Below, piece by piece: positions 1 through 12,500 of a DNA stretch of 64,000 nt (the stretch's first letter is position 1; every line of letters begins with the position of its first letter). The DNA is from Nematostella vectensis (lineage: Eukaryota; Cnidaria; Anthozoa; Actiniaria; Edwardsiidae). Made by a program: the position numbers and the translations under genes. The DNA lies in NCBI RefSeq assembly GCF_932526225.1, contig NC_064048.1, positions 6,182,627-6,246,626 of the forward strand, in the 5' to 3' direction. Below the pieces are notes generated by a model. It did not search any database. It saw nothing but the letters and a program-made list of their open reading frames with translations, and was not told the origin of the DNA.

Positions 1-922
1 AATACTAAAATTTTGCGAATAATTCGCCGTCAGTATAAATACTCACTTCGAACAACTAATTTCACAGAAAGCCAACTTTTTCTACGTACAGTCGAGCGTC
101 ATCCGGGACAGCAACCCGAGCTCCGCCCACCGAGCCACCAGAAACAAGTGGAACAGCGACTCAGCCCAGGCCATCACAGGCGGTGAAGTCAGGCAATAAC
201 CCCAAATGTAACTATGGTCTTGTCATCAAACCTTTCCAGGACAGCACAAGGGCGTAGCTAAGCCCTCCCCCCCTTTTCTGGTCCAATAAAGCTAAAGCTA
301 TTACGTCTTAGTAATTAGTTCTCAATTGAAATTATCCTGGCTACTCTCCTGCAGTTAACACTCGCGTATAAAAAAAACCCCGAGAGTTTAAGAAAATTTA
401 GTATTATAAGCACCCTATAAAAACAATTAAAACAATTAACGGGTCAGTACGCAGCTCTTATAAGCTGCAATTTGATTGGGCAAATGAACAATATCCGCAC
501 CTCGACACAAAGAACGAGAAGAATAGAGACAAAAGAACTCCTTTGTAGGACAAAGATAATAGGAGACAAAGCAGCTGCGTACTTACTCCAATTAACAGCC
601 TGATTTGTCAAAAGGTACCACTATTTATAAGAACCTATCAAGTTTGAACTTTGAATTTCTAGGTTGCTATAAGAGGGTGTATAGGCTTCTATGAGTAGTA
701 CATCTATTACGTGTCCGACTTTTGGAACTAATGATTTAGTGACACAAGAACTTATTTCGGCTTTTGTAAATTTAGCCCATTTTACATAACGAAGGAAAAA
801 AAATATTGCTGAATGAAATAAATTGAAAATTATAAAGAAAAACAGGATTGCATTTAGAATCTACATGATTAAGATATTTTCAATATCTGAGATTTTGAAA
901 CAAGTCTAATGATCCTTATTTC
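1..922. other. Gene-free AT-rich stretch
   Basis: I see no supported gene here. Bases 1-416 begin with aatactaaa and end with its complement tttagtatt, and an AATAAA-like polyadenylation signal lies near 285. This could be a degenerate repeat or LTR remnant, but the inverted match is short. Confidence 0.4.
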
Positions 923-1194
923 ATTTTATTTTATTTTATTTTATTTTATTTTATTTTATTTTATTTTATTTTATTTTATTTTATTTTATTTTATTTTATT
1001 TTATTTTATTTTATTTTATTTTATTTTATTTTATTTTATTTTATTTTATTTTATTTTATTTTATTTTATTTTATTTTATTTTATTTTATTTTATTTTATT
1101 TTATTTTATTTTATTTTATTTTATTTTATTTTATTTTATTTTATTTTATTTTATTTTATTTTATTTTATTTTATTTTATTTTATTTTATTTTAT
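923..1194. repeat. (TTTTA)n pentanucleotide microsatellite
   Basis: About 54 almost perfect tandem copies of TTTTA run without interruption. Open frames across it are low-complexity artefacts. It lies directly before a putative splice acceptor at 1207-1208, so it forms the end of an intron if the exon model downstream is right. Confidence 0.97.
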
Positions 1195-1208
1195 ATGACA
1201 ATTCTCAG

Positions 1209-2894
1209 GTAAGGACTACGTCGTCAGTATCAAAGTCCCAAGATTCAAGAACGAGTTGGTTACTGCGGATGGCGTCACCACATGGGTAAGCCTCGTCGTC
1301 GTGACGTTGTGGAATAAAATCAAATTTTCAATATTAAGCTAATAAAATTTTTACACACAGATCAAAAACGTCTTTAAAGGGTATCACTGCTTCCAAAGTG
1401 CTACATTCGTAAAATCCAGGTAATTCTAATAAAAGCACAATTAGACACATTAAAAGGAGCTGAAAAATGCATGTAAGTCCATTTGTGGGTCATCATCATC
1501 ACCACCATCATCATCATCGTCCTTGTCATCTTCGTCGTCTTCGCCGTCCTTGTTGGTGTTGCTGTTATTAACGTTTTGAACGAATACGACGGCTTCTTAT
1601 GTCGTTCGAATTCTAATGAATTATAAGCGTGTATTTTAATTTGAGGCGCCTCCCGTTCACAAATAAAAGAGCGTTGACGCTGGAGCTGAAGTTCGCTTGT
1701 ACCGGGAGACATCTAGGAAGACTGGTAAAGGCCGTGGGAGGTGTCAATATCATTGCAAGTAAGAGCATATTTACGTAGACAATTTTACTCTTCCCATGCA
1801 GTCCCAGAATTGTTTTGTTGGTGTGATTTTTTATCTTTGAAAAGTCAAAAGCAAAAAATGCTTCTATGAGATTGGTGCAGTGAAAATTTGATTTCGATTT
1901 TAATCTATGTACTAAAGACTCGTGAGATCATAGACAGAAGGTCAATACCATATTTGGTAGTCTGCTTCAAGCAGCCTAAACTTAAGAATTACATGCTTAA
2001 CTCACTACTTAACTCCCAAGAATATTTTTCATCATCATTTTCATTAAGTGGGAACAATATTTATTTTTCTTATTTTTAGTATCTTGTGACACGTCAATTG
2101 TGACTATCCTTTCAAACATTTTAGAGTGCCATCAGACGGGATTGTGTTTAAAGACTATGGAGAACATCTCGACTTGTCAAATCCCTATCTGTACGGTGCC
2201 ATGTTACTTTATCCCCATGACTTATACGGCGGTTTACCAGCCTGTTTTACAACATCCTCTTCTAAAATGGCAAAGACGTTATAGGGGATCTAGCCTTTAT
2301 ACGGGATTGCAGCATTATTGGGGATCACAACCTCTTACGGCTTATGGGAATATGCGACATACGGGACCTCAAGGCTATATACCGTATGGCCACAATACCG
2401 GATTTCAACATACGGGAGCTCAAGGATATTACCCTTATGGCCAAAATACGGGACTGCGTCATCCGGGACCTCAAGGCCATTTACCGTATAGCCCCATTGC
2501 GGGATTGCGACATACGGGACCTCAAGGTCATGCCAAGTATGGCCACAATACGGGATTACGATATACAGGAATTCAAGGTTATATACCGTATAGCCATACA
2601 GGATTGCAACATACGGGACATCAAGCTGTCACATCGTTAGGCCATCAGAAGAAATACCTGACATACCTGACATATCACCCAGTAACATATCGCGTGACAT
2701 ATGATAGTCTGAATATACCGCTTAAGTTTAATGACATGAACAATAACCCTGCTTACGGGATTTCTCAACCGTATACTCGACATTTGCCTCAAGCAGTAAG
2801 CTCCAAACAGTACTCGCCAGGGAAAGCAATCAAGCCTAAACAAGCCGTTAAAAAACATTATATTTACAGAAACAAGCACCGAAGCATTTACTGA
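1209..2894 (+). CDS. Partial multi-exon gene, unidentified, with a repetitive last exon
   Basis: Four candidate exons join in phase: 1209-1285, 1361-1419, 1646-1758 and 2125-2894. The first three have GT donors, and the acceptors follow T-rich tracts of varying quality. They encode ordinary, non-repetitive protein (for example KDYVVSIKVPRFKNELVTAD). The last exon is open to a stop at 2892-2894 and holds about six 16-residue repeats built on GLRHTGPQG followed by a Tyr-rich part such as HLPYSP. The acceptor is AGAG (2123-2126). Using the second AG switches to another frame that stops near 2283. The start lies upstream or outside the window. I do not recognise the family; a structural or matrix protein would fit the repeats, but that is a guess. 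The third exon has the weakest acceptor. Confidence 0.38.
2335..2640 (+). repeat. 48-bp tandem repeat, about six copies
   Basis: Six diverged copies of a 48-bp unit, each with acgggacctcaagg-like and tatggccacaat-like blocks. Since 48 is a multiple of three, the repeat keeps its frame, and two forward frames stay open across it. Confidence 0.85.
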
Positions 2895-4329
2895 GAAGTT
2901 ATTTGAGGCATCTAGATCACCATATTGTGCGCCATGTTTTCTTCTCAACAATTTTCAAAAATTTCATGATGGTTTCCAATCTCTTTTTTTTAATGAATTC
3001 AGATTTACAACCATTGGAATCTTCCCTGGCATCCTTATTTTACTTCAGTTTTAAGCATTTCGAGGGAAAAGAACGGTGCGATTCCACACTTCTACACTTT
3101 CCTACCCAAAGAGATTTGAAACACATTTTTTTAGAATGTTGTCCTTAAGACACTGCCGTCGAGCACATCCATATTGTGACGACTTTTGAGTCCGGTTGTA
3201 ATTGGATAGGATGATCCATTTGTGTGGTACCCCCTAAAGGGTAGCAGAATCAAAAGAATCATTAAACAGCCCCCCCCCCTAAGAGATAGCAGATGGTATA
3301 ATTTTATACCCTGAAAGATAGGATAATCACCTCCCTACACTCACATCTTTTATTGGGAGTATCCCAACCCCCCCCCCCCCCCCCTGTCTCGGCTTCATTC
3401 TCTGCCTCCGCCTTTTCCCTAATGAAAAACCAGGTTAAGGGTATGAGAAGATAAATCGGAGTGAAAGCGGGCAAACTCACATATCACCTCACACAAATCA
3501 TTTTTAAATATACACCCAAGTTTATTACATTTTTCTCCATACAAACAATGGACCTTTATACCCTTTGAACATCGCTATTTTCCTTTTATTCCTCTTATTT
3601 CTTTTTTGCACGTACTATGATCAATATACTATTGTGACGACGTTCTCTTTTTTGTCAACAGTTATGTGTGAATTTGTTTCCTATTAATTCCTTGGCCACG
3701 TTTACAAACTACATAACAACGGTTTCGTATTTTCACAAAGTAAAGTATTTGTAAATGCTGCCAAAAAGTATTCAATTTGATATCTATCCTTCCCCTAAGT
3801 CTTTGAAGTATCTCAATCTCCTGATCCTTTTCTAACCGAATTCCCTTGTATTTATCAATAAATATATCGTATATGTACATCAGCAATAGAGAGCTATTCG
3901 ACAAGGTTAATCTGGAAAGTTGAATTCAGCGTCAGGTTCGAGACGACTGGGTAAGTCATAACATGACACAACAGAACAAGTCAAAATGACAATAATGTTG
4001 CTTATATAGTGGTTGACACCACCACAAATGATCCTATCATAGGCAACATCATCATAACCAAAACCCACAACCACATGACTGTCACGATGATCAAGGCTTC
4101 ATGGGTATCATCATCATAAATGTCAATCAACATCGGTGTCATCATAATGATAGACGTCAATCAGGATGATTGACATTATCCTGATTGACGTTCATCACAA
4201 TGATAAATGCCATCGTGATTACTGTTCATTACAGAATCAAAGGTCATTGCTACGATGCCACATCATCATGAACGTCCATCACCATGACAACATCAGAGAT
4301 CTTCAGGCGACGTATAATTGAGGGGAGTC
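2895..4329. other. Gene-free stretch with C-runs and an imperfect minisatellite
   Basis: No gene is supported. A C-run lies near 3367-3384. From about 3990 to 4310 there are degenerate catcatcat and gatgattgac-like units. A perfect 12-bp inverted pair (gtcaatcaggat / atcctgattgac) sits near 4157-4190. The 3' UTR of the LamG gene probably extends into this region on the minus strand. Confidence 0.5.
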
Positions 4330-7300
4330 TTAGACTTGTGAGCGCTTGAGGACGGCTTCCTCAATGGTGTCCTGGTTCTGAACGTTGCGTCGTGGCTCTT
4401 TCTTTATGGGGAGGAAGTCGTCGCTTGATGCGATGGCGGCCTTGGAAGGAGCAGCGTCGCTGTCACTCAAAGGTTCCGTGATGTCAAATGTCTTCTTCTT
4501 GGCCGCCGGGGCTAGCAATAATAAAGGGTAAATGAAATGCGGTGGTAATACGAGGTAAACGGAAAGTGTTGGCAAATTATAGAGGAACTAAATCTACCCG
4601 ACCCTGCTTGTGTAAACGTTTACCAGGTGTTTTTCGCTATTCACCTAGTCACTTCGCCATCTTGTTTTGATGTGTCCGCGCGCGTGGAGAGGGAATGAAC
4701 CGAACAAGATGGCGGCCACGACTTGGCGCATAGCGAAAAAAACCTGGCTATACGCCTGCAAGCAGGCTAAAACTATCCGTGGTAAGATATGAGTCGTATC
4801 TATGCTGCTTGAGACGGCTTTCCTTTGCCTTCGAATCGACCAAGTTGAATCTGCGCTCTCGTAATTCCGCACTCCAGCAGTAACGAAAATTCTTAGCATG
4901 CTGAGTTTATTTACTTTCGTAATATTTAAGTTTTCTTTTACCTGCAGACAGGAGACCGCATTCCTGAGCGAGCTGAAAGATCTCGGCTTTGTTGAGTGCG
5001 TAGTTGTAAATTCTGAAGTCATCGACGAATCCCTTCAGAGGTCTGTTTGCCTTATGGTCGCCTATACCTGCGCGCGTAAGCCAGTCACGTGACAGGAGTC
5101 CAGAGCCAGTGGTCATGTTTCTGAGAAGTCCGTTGATGTAGACCTTGGCTTTGCCAGTAGCGGAGTCGTATGTACCAGCGATGTGGGTCCACTTATCTGA
5201 AAAGGGAGATTGTAAGAGTTTGGAAATGCTTTTACTTTACGTTTTACTTCGAGCTTTTAAGAAACTTCTTACAACCTGATTCTGTCAGTCAACTTTTTCT
5301 ACCACTGCCATTGAGTGCTTACCGATGGAATAAATCGATTATTTTGGTTTAAGAAAGTCATATTGTAGTGTTCGATTATTGATTTTTCAAGGTGGTTTTT
5401 AAGAACACTAGAAATCCAAGTAATCAGGAAGTAAATTGTACCTTTTACTATAAATCCTTAATATTAAACGGTTTAACATACACCGTTAGTTTGATTACAA
5501 TGATAATAAGGTACCTGTTAAGTTAAACAGGCAATAAAAATTAATACAAAAGTGTTAAAAATGTTAATACACTAACGGTAGCCCCCTTTATGGTAATATC
5601 ATAATGCTAACCCCTTATATAGCAATTCCATAAAGGAAACCCCTTATATGGAATGCCATAGTGTTAACTCCTTATATGGGAATGCTAGTACCAGTCCTTA
5701 CCGGCCTTGACCTGCTCTCCCTCTGCGTTACACGAGAAGATCGTCTGCTGAGTCTCGTTCCGGTGAAACCACCTGACGGCGCCATTGTTCACCTCAAAGT
5801 GGAACTGCCCGCACTGGTGACTGATACCAATCGTGTCAAAGATGGAGTGGCTCCCCTCCACCTCCTTCAGTTTCACCCACGCAGCGATGGTGGCGGCTAC
5901 ATAGGGCTTGCCCTAGCAACAGAAATACACCTAAGCAACGGATGCTACGATACAATAATAATAATAATTTGTTAATTTATAGCGCCTTGTTCTTATAATA
6001 GAAATTGCTAATATTGAGACATATCAATCAATGACTGACGCGTTTTTATGATGGTCTAAAAGAGCCTAGGGCTAGCGCTCGGGAAACCTGTGATGATCTA
6101 AAACGTGAGGGTCTGAGCCGAGTTTTCAAAATTTTGGTTTGGAAAATCGTAGTGAAAACTTTCTGCAAGTTTACGTAAAAAATCTCAGCTCAAACTGTTC
6201 TAGGTCTAAAGAAAAAAATAAAGAAATGATTGAAGCGGGCTCGCAAATATGGTATGTAATCGACCTCGATAACCTGACCACTCACCTGGAAGGTATCGCC
6301 GTGGAATAAGATATCCCCACAGTACGTATAGGCAGCATTGCCACATTTGCCCTCATTAAAGTGAACGAGAATAGAACCCCCAACAAGATATCCATTGTTG
6401 GCATATCCAGAAGAGTCCTCGACAACGGTGCCTTTTGTACTTGTGAAGTCGAGCTTGCATACCAGTCTCTCTACAAATTAAATCCGGTTTAAACTTTCAT
6501 GTTTTCAGTAGCAAGCAATGGCTGTCGTTTTTCTAAATTGAAAAAAGCATGTATGGAAGCTGCGAGGGAAACATATGACTATCTAAACCGTTAGGGTCTG
6601 GGTCGAGTTTTCAAAATGATGGTCATACGTATTCCTGCAAGTTCACGTTGAATCTCTCGACATGCATTGTTCTAAGGTAGGTTAAAGAAGCGACAAGATT
6701 GCGATTGAAGCGAACTGCCAAATATGGTGTGTTCTAATAAGGAATTGGCCGAGCGAGCATAAAAAAGAAAGTTTTAAGGAAGGTCGATAATCCCTTTTTT
6801 TGTCACTTAAGTGAGCCACAGGAAGCTCAAATATTAGAGAACTCGACAGAGCTGAAAACGGGGCACCTGTGAAGGTGGCTAAAGCGAACCTGGTAACGAA
6901 TCCTGCTCAGTTCTGCTTTTAAAGGCATATTGATGATTATTTGAATAGAATCAAAAAGACCCAAACTCTCGTGATCTCGTACCAAAAAACTGGATTTCGA
7001 CTCTGCCAAATTTTCGTCTTTGATAAGACTTCTTCAGGGCAGACTTTAGTCGAATTCCAGTTTTTGGTGTATTGTTTTGATGATTATTTGAATACAAATA
7101 CACTCGTTTAAGAGCATTGTGTTCTCAGGGTAAACTGTCCACTTACTGTCTGGAGGAAGGCCTTTATCACTTGCATCTGCAACGGCTGTGGGAACTCCTG
7201 GCAGAGCTTGAGCTGAGAAGTGACATAACGTTGATGTTAATAAGTTAATAAACAAAGACTCGGGCAAACCGCGCGACAATGTTTAGTTCAGGGCACTATA

Positions 7301-9001
7301 CATAGACTTAAACTTAAAAAAAAAGGAAACCAAAAAAATTGCTTAAATCAAGAAACTGTGTGAAAATGATGACAAAAGTTAGGAATACAATTCAATGCTT
7401 GTATCGCACGAATAGAGGACTTGCGCTAAAAGATCACGAGACTTGAGTGGCAAACTAGCGCTCAGGCTTTTAGCGGCAAAAAGCTTCAAAACAAAGGCAT
7501 CTTAAACAACTTGCGCTAAAAGCCAGACTTTTTTTCAGTAAGGGTTACATTTAAAGATTTTATATTTTCATCTTCCTCTGAGGTATGACGAACGCAGTCA
7601 TTTCTGTGATTTTTTTGTTTTGAATTTGTCACCTAGAAAGGTCACTTGCGTATGTCCCCTATTCGGATGCATACCGTGACTCTTGAACTTTAATTTTAAA
7701 GAAGGCAAAGTAAGCAATTTTATCTATTTTCACAATTCTGAAATCATGATATACTTTCAAAAAAGGTGGTGTGGTATTACTGTACTTAGGGCTCATTTTC
7801 TGTCACAACTCCTGCCTTTTATTTATAAGATCGATAAACCACTGCAAAACCACGTGACTATTTATTGAGCCAATCCCGTTTGTTTCAATTTTAAGCAGGG
7901 AATTGCAGGTTGAGGATTTGTAGCGTTTCATCAACATGCGTCTACCAGTAAAACTATATACGATGACATAAAATATAATCGCCCTTTCACTTCTAAGTAA
8001 TGGGGGTTCGTACAAAAATACAAGAAAATCTGAAGTTTGATTTAGCACGAGATTACACGCATCATTTCCAACTGAGTGAGCTTTGTATGTCATATCAAAA
8101 CAGGCACCAGTAAATGTCACTGATCCAAAGGTTCGCGAGTGATGCAACGTTAAAACTTCAGACTATCTGCGTTCTTTTATAGTATTTCATTGTTTGGAGT
8201 TATTGGATTTATTTCATCGGTGGCTTTATTTAAATATTCGAATTCATATTTTGGGAAACGCGCGCACAACCAGCAGTTTTCAGTAAAGTTCGCCAAGTCG
8301 ATGCAATGATTTTGTCCAAAGATTATAATTATGCTGATGTAGAGAGTGCCCTGCGTGCTATCTAAGCTATATAGGCAAGATAGAATAGAATTGTTGTCGT
8401 TACCACTTTATTTTACGAGTGAGATCCTCTTTGCTGTGAGTGCAACCTTGAACAGGTTTACTGGTGCTCACAACAAGTAAGGCGTTCGAGATCTCAAATC
8501 TCAACAAGAATAACGCTTCAAAATCAGCGCGCGTTCATTTTGGTCTGTTAAGTTCTGTTCACACGTGCAAAGGCGTAGAAGTAAGCGGAGATGTTCGATG
8601 CTTACTCTGCCCGTGTAATCAGGAGAAGAAAGCGGAGAAGGAAGCAAAGAAGTAACGTGACGCTCCTTCATCTTCCTTCTACGCTTTAGTCCCCTTCGCG
8701 TTAAATTACACGCGCTCGTAAAAAGATAGTAATTTTCGAATAAGCCCTCTGGAGGGACGGCTTGCAGGCTGTGTTTTTTCTTTGTTGTTTTCTTTCCGTA
8801 ATCTCGCACTTTTATCTCGTCTTTAAGGCCCTTGAGTCAATAGAAATTTACCTAGTAAATAGAAATTTCCCAAAGAATATTTATGCATTACATTTTACAC
8901 AAATAATTCTTGACCCCTCGTTATATGGGAGTGAGCAGAATTCATAGTGACAATATCTTACCTGTGAGGCACAACCCTAGTACATAAATTAGCCCTTTCA
9001 T
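4330..9001 (-). CDS. Secreted LamG (concanavalin-like) domain protein, six coding exons
   Basis: Coding exons on the minus strand, in order: 8962-9001, 7147-7212, 6286-6470, 5702-5912, 4942-5196 and 4330-4511. Every junction has GT..AG and the phases agree. The total is 939 nt, giving 312 residues and a stop. Exon 1 encodes a signal peptide (MKGLIYVLGLCLT) cleaved near QALPG. Residues about 35-245 form one LamG-like jelly-roll. Visible signatures are DSSGYANNGYL, GKCGNAAY, the exon 4 and 5 stretch KWTHIAGTYDSATGKAKVYI, and GFVDDFRIYNYALNKAEI. The short last exon is charged (AAKKKTFD ... KKEPRRN) with no membrane segment. A secreted carbohydrate- or matrix-binding role is expected from the family; no ligand can be read. 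An AG just before the start codon suggests a further noncoding 5' exon. Confidence 0.88.
6046..6245. repeat. Dispersed intronic repeat, copy 1
   Basis: A block of about 200 bp with gggtctgagccgagttttcaaaa and cgggctcgcaaatatggt-like parts. It recurs diverged at about 6520-6745 on the other side of LamG exon 3, and weakly near 46945-47060. Confidence 0.55.
6520..6745. repeat. Dispersed intronic repeat, copy 2
   Basis: Diverged relative of the block at 6046-6245; shared parts include gggtcgagttttcaaaat and cgaactgccaaatatggt. It flanks LamG exon 3 on the upstream side. Confidence 0.5.
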
Positions 9002-11090
9002 CTTTACTAGAAATAGAAAACAAACCATAATCAAACATTGAGGAGAAAGTTGAACAACATTGACTTCGACTACTGTACTAGCAGTGGTATCTAATATAAA
9101 CAAATCGAATTTGTATTTTTTAAAGAATCTAGTCAATTAGAGAAAATATAAGATAACATATACATACTAAATCATGGTTTTACATTAGATCTTTAACGAA
9201 CATTTTTCTTCTTTTTATATTGCATATATGACATTTATTTGATCGTTGGCTAAACTGTTTGGCGAATAAAGTGCATTTGTCGTTTTTTTTTTCTTTTTTT
9301 AAAATAGACATTTTTTATCTGATTGAATAAAATAATTTGAAAATTGCAATGTCCAAATTAATTTCAACAGTCTTAATATTACAGCGACAAGAGCGATTAG
9401 GTCGTTGCGCGGTCACAATGTCAAACCTTTGCGATGAAACCACGTATCCACCCAAAGTAGCCTTCAAACGATTGTGAAAAAGGTATGACTTAAAAACGCA
9501 ACGTTAAGATAATAAGATATTTAAAATTGCTAAAAAAAATCAAGTTGGTTGGACTTACCAAGCGAAGGCTATAGAAGATGTTGTTTTTCGTGTTCAGAAC
9601 TGATCTTGAAATCTTATTTCATGGAGCCACATTCCAAAGCTATGACAGGTCGCTACGGTCAGCGGATCTGATCAATTTTTTACCACCAACATGGCGACGT
9701 GGTTTTGGCCTTTGGGGCCACGAAAGTAGGTCGAAACGCGTCCATTTATTTTATTTTCATTTTTTTATCGTTAGATATATATTCAGGGAAACCACTCAAA
9801 GTATATCTTATCATTTTTTTATCAATTTTGTTTTGCGTTATTCCTTTTAATTCACAGTCTAGAATTTCCAAAAGCGGTCACATGAAGATTTGTTTGTCTT
9901 GTGAAACGGTTGATCGATTTGATCTTATAGAAACAAAGTTTTCCAAGTAAGAGGATTTCAACTGCCACGACTTCCCCCTGCGGCCAAGCTATCACCACAC
10001 GGCACGGAAGTAAAATATAAACACTTAACTTTTGTCTCATCACTTCCCCCTGAAGTGCTGCAATTTTTGAAGAAAAGTAAGCCAGTGAGCAATGAATTGG
10101 TGATCATTAAACATTCAAACGCTTCAGTGGATCTCCATGTTTTGTGTTGTACCGTATCACTCAATGATCAGTTTTCAGCCCTTTGCTAACTGTTGACTTT
10201 TTGTTACAAAAACACACCACATTGCAAGCACTGAGCCCGTTAAAAAAAGCGGCTAGCCAGTGCAAACATGATATAAAATCAAATAAGAAAAAAATAATAA
10301 TTAATGTATTCTCTTGTCGCCTTTAACGAAAAGAAAAGAAACGTGCACTCATAGGATGCTATACTTTATACTTCAACCTGTTGAAAAGTTTCAGTATTGA
10401 AAGGATGTAATTTCAGTTGCGTAATTTTATACTGGACTTCATCATAATTCGAAGTCAATAACTCTTGGCTAAACGATACTGGGGTGGATTATTAATCTTT
10501 ACGTGCTTGGACAAGGGCCCCCAAATGGTCTTAGGCGACGGAGCACTTGCGAGCTTGCGAGCACCCCGTTTTTTATGCGAGCATTTTTAGGCGGAAAAAA
10601 TTTCGCCAGCATGCGAGCATTAGCCGAAAACTGCGAGCACATCGAAATTTCGGGGGACCATTAGGGGGCCATCGGACACGTCCGAGGAAACTAAGCGCGT
10701 ACCGAGGATTGGCTTAGGGGGGAAGGACGATACTACACACAAGACCATATCTACCTCCCCATGAAAGAAAGTGCTCATACTGCTGTCTAATGTAACACGG
10801 ACGGTATTTTATATTTAAGTGCCCTTATGCAGATATAAGGGAGGAGAAAATATAAGAAATATTTGCTTCTGTTTTCCAGTAAATTTGCGAATATAATTTT
10901 TTTTGCGGCTTTTTTTTTCGTTCAAAAACAATGATTAGGATTAACATAGCCTGCTTGCAGGCGGTACTCGGTGTTATCATAGCGGAAAACCCTCTCCGTT
11001 CGATGATCGGGCGCCATATTGTATTCTAAGCCGCATGGTTCCTGGGGGCGAGCTGAACCGTTCTTATTTTGGAACATTTTATTATATTCC
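9002..11090. other. Gene-free stretch upstream of the LamG gene
   Basis: AT-rich sequence containing the likely promoter and 5' UTR of the minus-strand LamG gene. A local cluster of gcgagca units lies near 10546-10640. A palindromic gcctgcttgcaggc block near 10948-10963 is shared with about 4755-4775. The short open frames show no recognisable protein. Confidence 0.5.
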
Positions 11091-11364
11091 TACTGTCGAA
11101 TCCGTTGTATCGCGACGCCGCATTTTCGAAACATCGATTTGTTTTTGTCTTTTGGGATTTTCTGATCCGCCAGTCAAATTATTCTAAGCCAATCAGATTC
11201 TTGCCATCTCTCGCCTAGTGCAGTTGCCTGGGTTTCTGTCGCGACACTGTCTGGTTTTCGTCCAGAGGATAGCCAGGGAAGTGCACAAAGCGAGATTCTG
11301 ATTGGCTCAGAATGGTTTTACTGACGGAACAGAAAACCAATACAATACAACGGATTCGACAGTA
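11091..11364. mobile_element. MITE with long inverted arms
   Basis: The left end tactgtcgaatccgttgtat is matched in reverse complement by atacaacggattcgacagta at the right end. Inside, ccaatcagattct and agattctgattgg continue the pairing. No coding capacity. Confidence 0.75.
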
Positions 11365-11734
11365 ACGATGTTCTTAAATTTTATCGTATATAAAAATATA
11401 ATATAAGAAAGAGAATTCACACATGTGATCAATAGCTAATAAGGTTGTTATTATAAGCACAATCTGATTCTGCGTTTTAAAACGCATCAGGACTAAAAAG
11501 CAATATTTTTCTGCTATCTGGGCCTCGGCATATCCTTAGCATGTTCTTAAAATCTTGGTGAAATCTCAGGCTGGACGTTCATAAAAAGGGTTCTTATATT
11601 ATAAAAAAAAAAGAGTGTACCATAGTATAAAGCATCTTTTGATTCCTCGATTTAATTCTTTCTCGGCATAAATGATCAATTTCATGTGATTCTGAAAAAG
11701 AAATCTTAAACTGCCAGCATAAAAGAACGGGATC

Positions 11735-11935
11735 CACGAGACATGACGGAAAAACCTGGAAAATGCGCAATTCGAGATAGAGAAAGAAGACACAATTTCT
11801 TACAATTGCCATGAGTTCCTTGTATTCCGAACTGATTTTCATAACACAAATAACGTGAGGCCGTGATGCATAAGGAAGACTTTGGCTTATTAAGATATTT
11901 TTTTCCTTGATCATCCTTGCGCTATGTATGTATGG
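11735..11935. repeat. Left part of the older repeat split by the Polinton
   Basis: Shares long blocks (acatgacggaaaaacctgg; cacaatttcttacaatNgcca; ccttgatcatccttgcgctatgtatg) with 39367-39562. The other half resumes at 26446. It marks the target of the Polinton insertion. Confidence 0.85.
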
Positions 11936-12500
11936 GGGGGACTGGGGGGGGGGGTTTCATAGAAACGGGTGGGAGGCGCGGATCGCCCCTCCGGGCTTCC
12001 GAGCCCCGTCTTAGGCTTGGGAGGCGCGAATCCCCCCTCCGACCCCCCAGCCCCGTTCCAGGATGGGGACTTTCAGTGACACCGAAACGCGTTTCGCGTA
12101 GATTAATAATTGCCGGTTATTAATCTACGTCGGGACAACTTCGCGTAGATGAGTAAATCTACGCAAGACACACTCCGCGTAGATGGGTATTTAGCGATGG
12201 TTAGCAATCATTAATCTATGTCGGGGACGCCAGCGCCTTGTGCTAGGACCTGAGGGCCGTGAAAACGAGGAACGTGGATTGGGCCGCCAACCTACGGAGC
12301 GCGGAATAACCGTTTTTCGGCCGTAAATTCAAAGCCGCTGGCGTGGCGTTTAAACCTGAGTTTTACTCGAACACCTCGCTCCCGAACTCCTCGCGAATTT
12401 CTCGCAGCCTCTTTTTCATCTTTTCGCGCGTCTCCAGGAGGGCCCTTTCCTGCTTTTTTTCTCACGCGGTGCGAGGCCGTGTCAAGCTCTGATAGCGGCC
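11936..12500 (+). repeat. Left terminal inverted repeat of the Polinton
   Basis: Matches 25887-26441 in reverse complement with a few substitutions and small indels, from gggggactgggg at the tip to ctgatagcggcc at the inner edge. It includes a cluster of short palindromes (12084-12164). The last few codons of the first element gene lie inside it. Confidence 0.93.
12084..12164. other. Palindrome and hairpin cluster in the left terminal repeat
   Basis: Three structures lie side by side: the 12-bp palindrome gaaacgcgtttc (12084-12095); a 13-bp perfect stem cgtagattaataa / ttattaatctacg with a 7-nt loop (12097-12129); and an 8-bp stem gcgtagat / atctacgc with a 6-nt loop (12143-12164). The right repeat keeps the first two at 26251-26296. 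Confidence 0.85.

Noticed and set aside
1-416. Inverted ends aatactaaa/tttagtatt as an element
   Set aside because: The match is too short and gapped, and the window edge cuts it off.
909-1289. A 126-codon frame of repeating FILFY
   Set aside because: It is translation of the TTTTA microsatellite.
3990-4310. CRISPR-like array of repeats
   Set aside because: The units are degenerate catcat/gatgat simple sequence in an animal genome, with no regular spacers.
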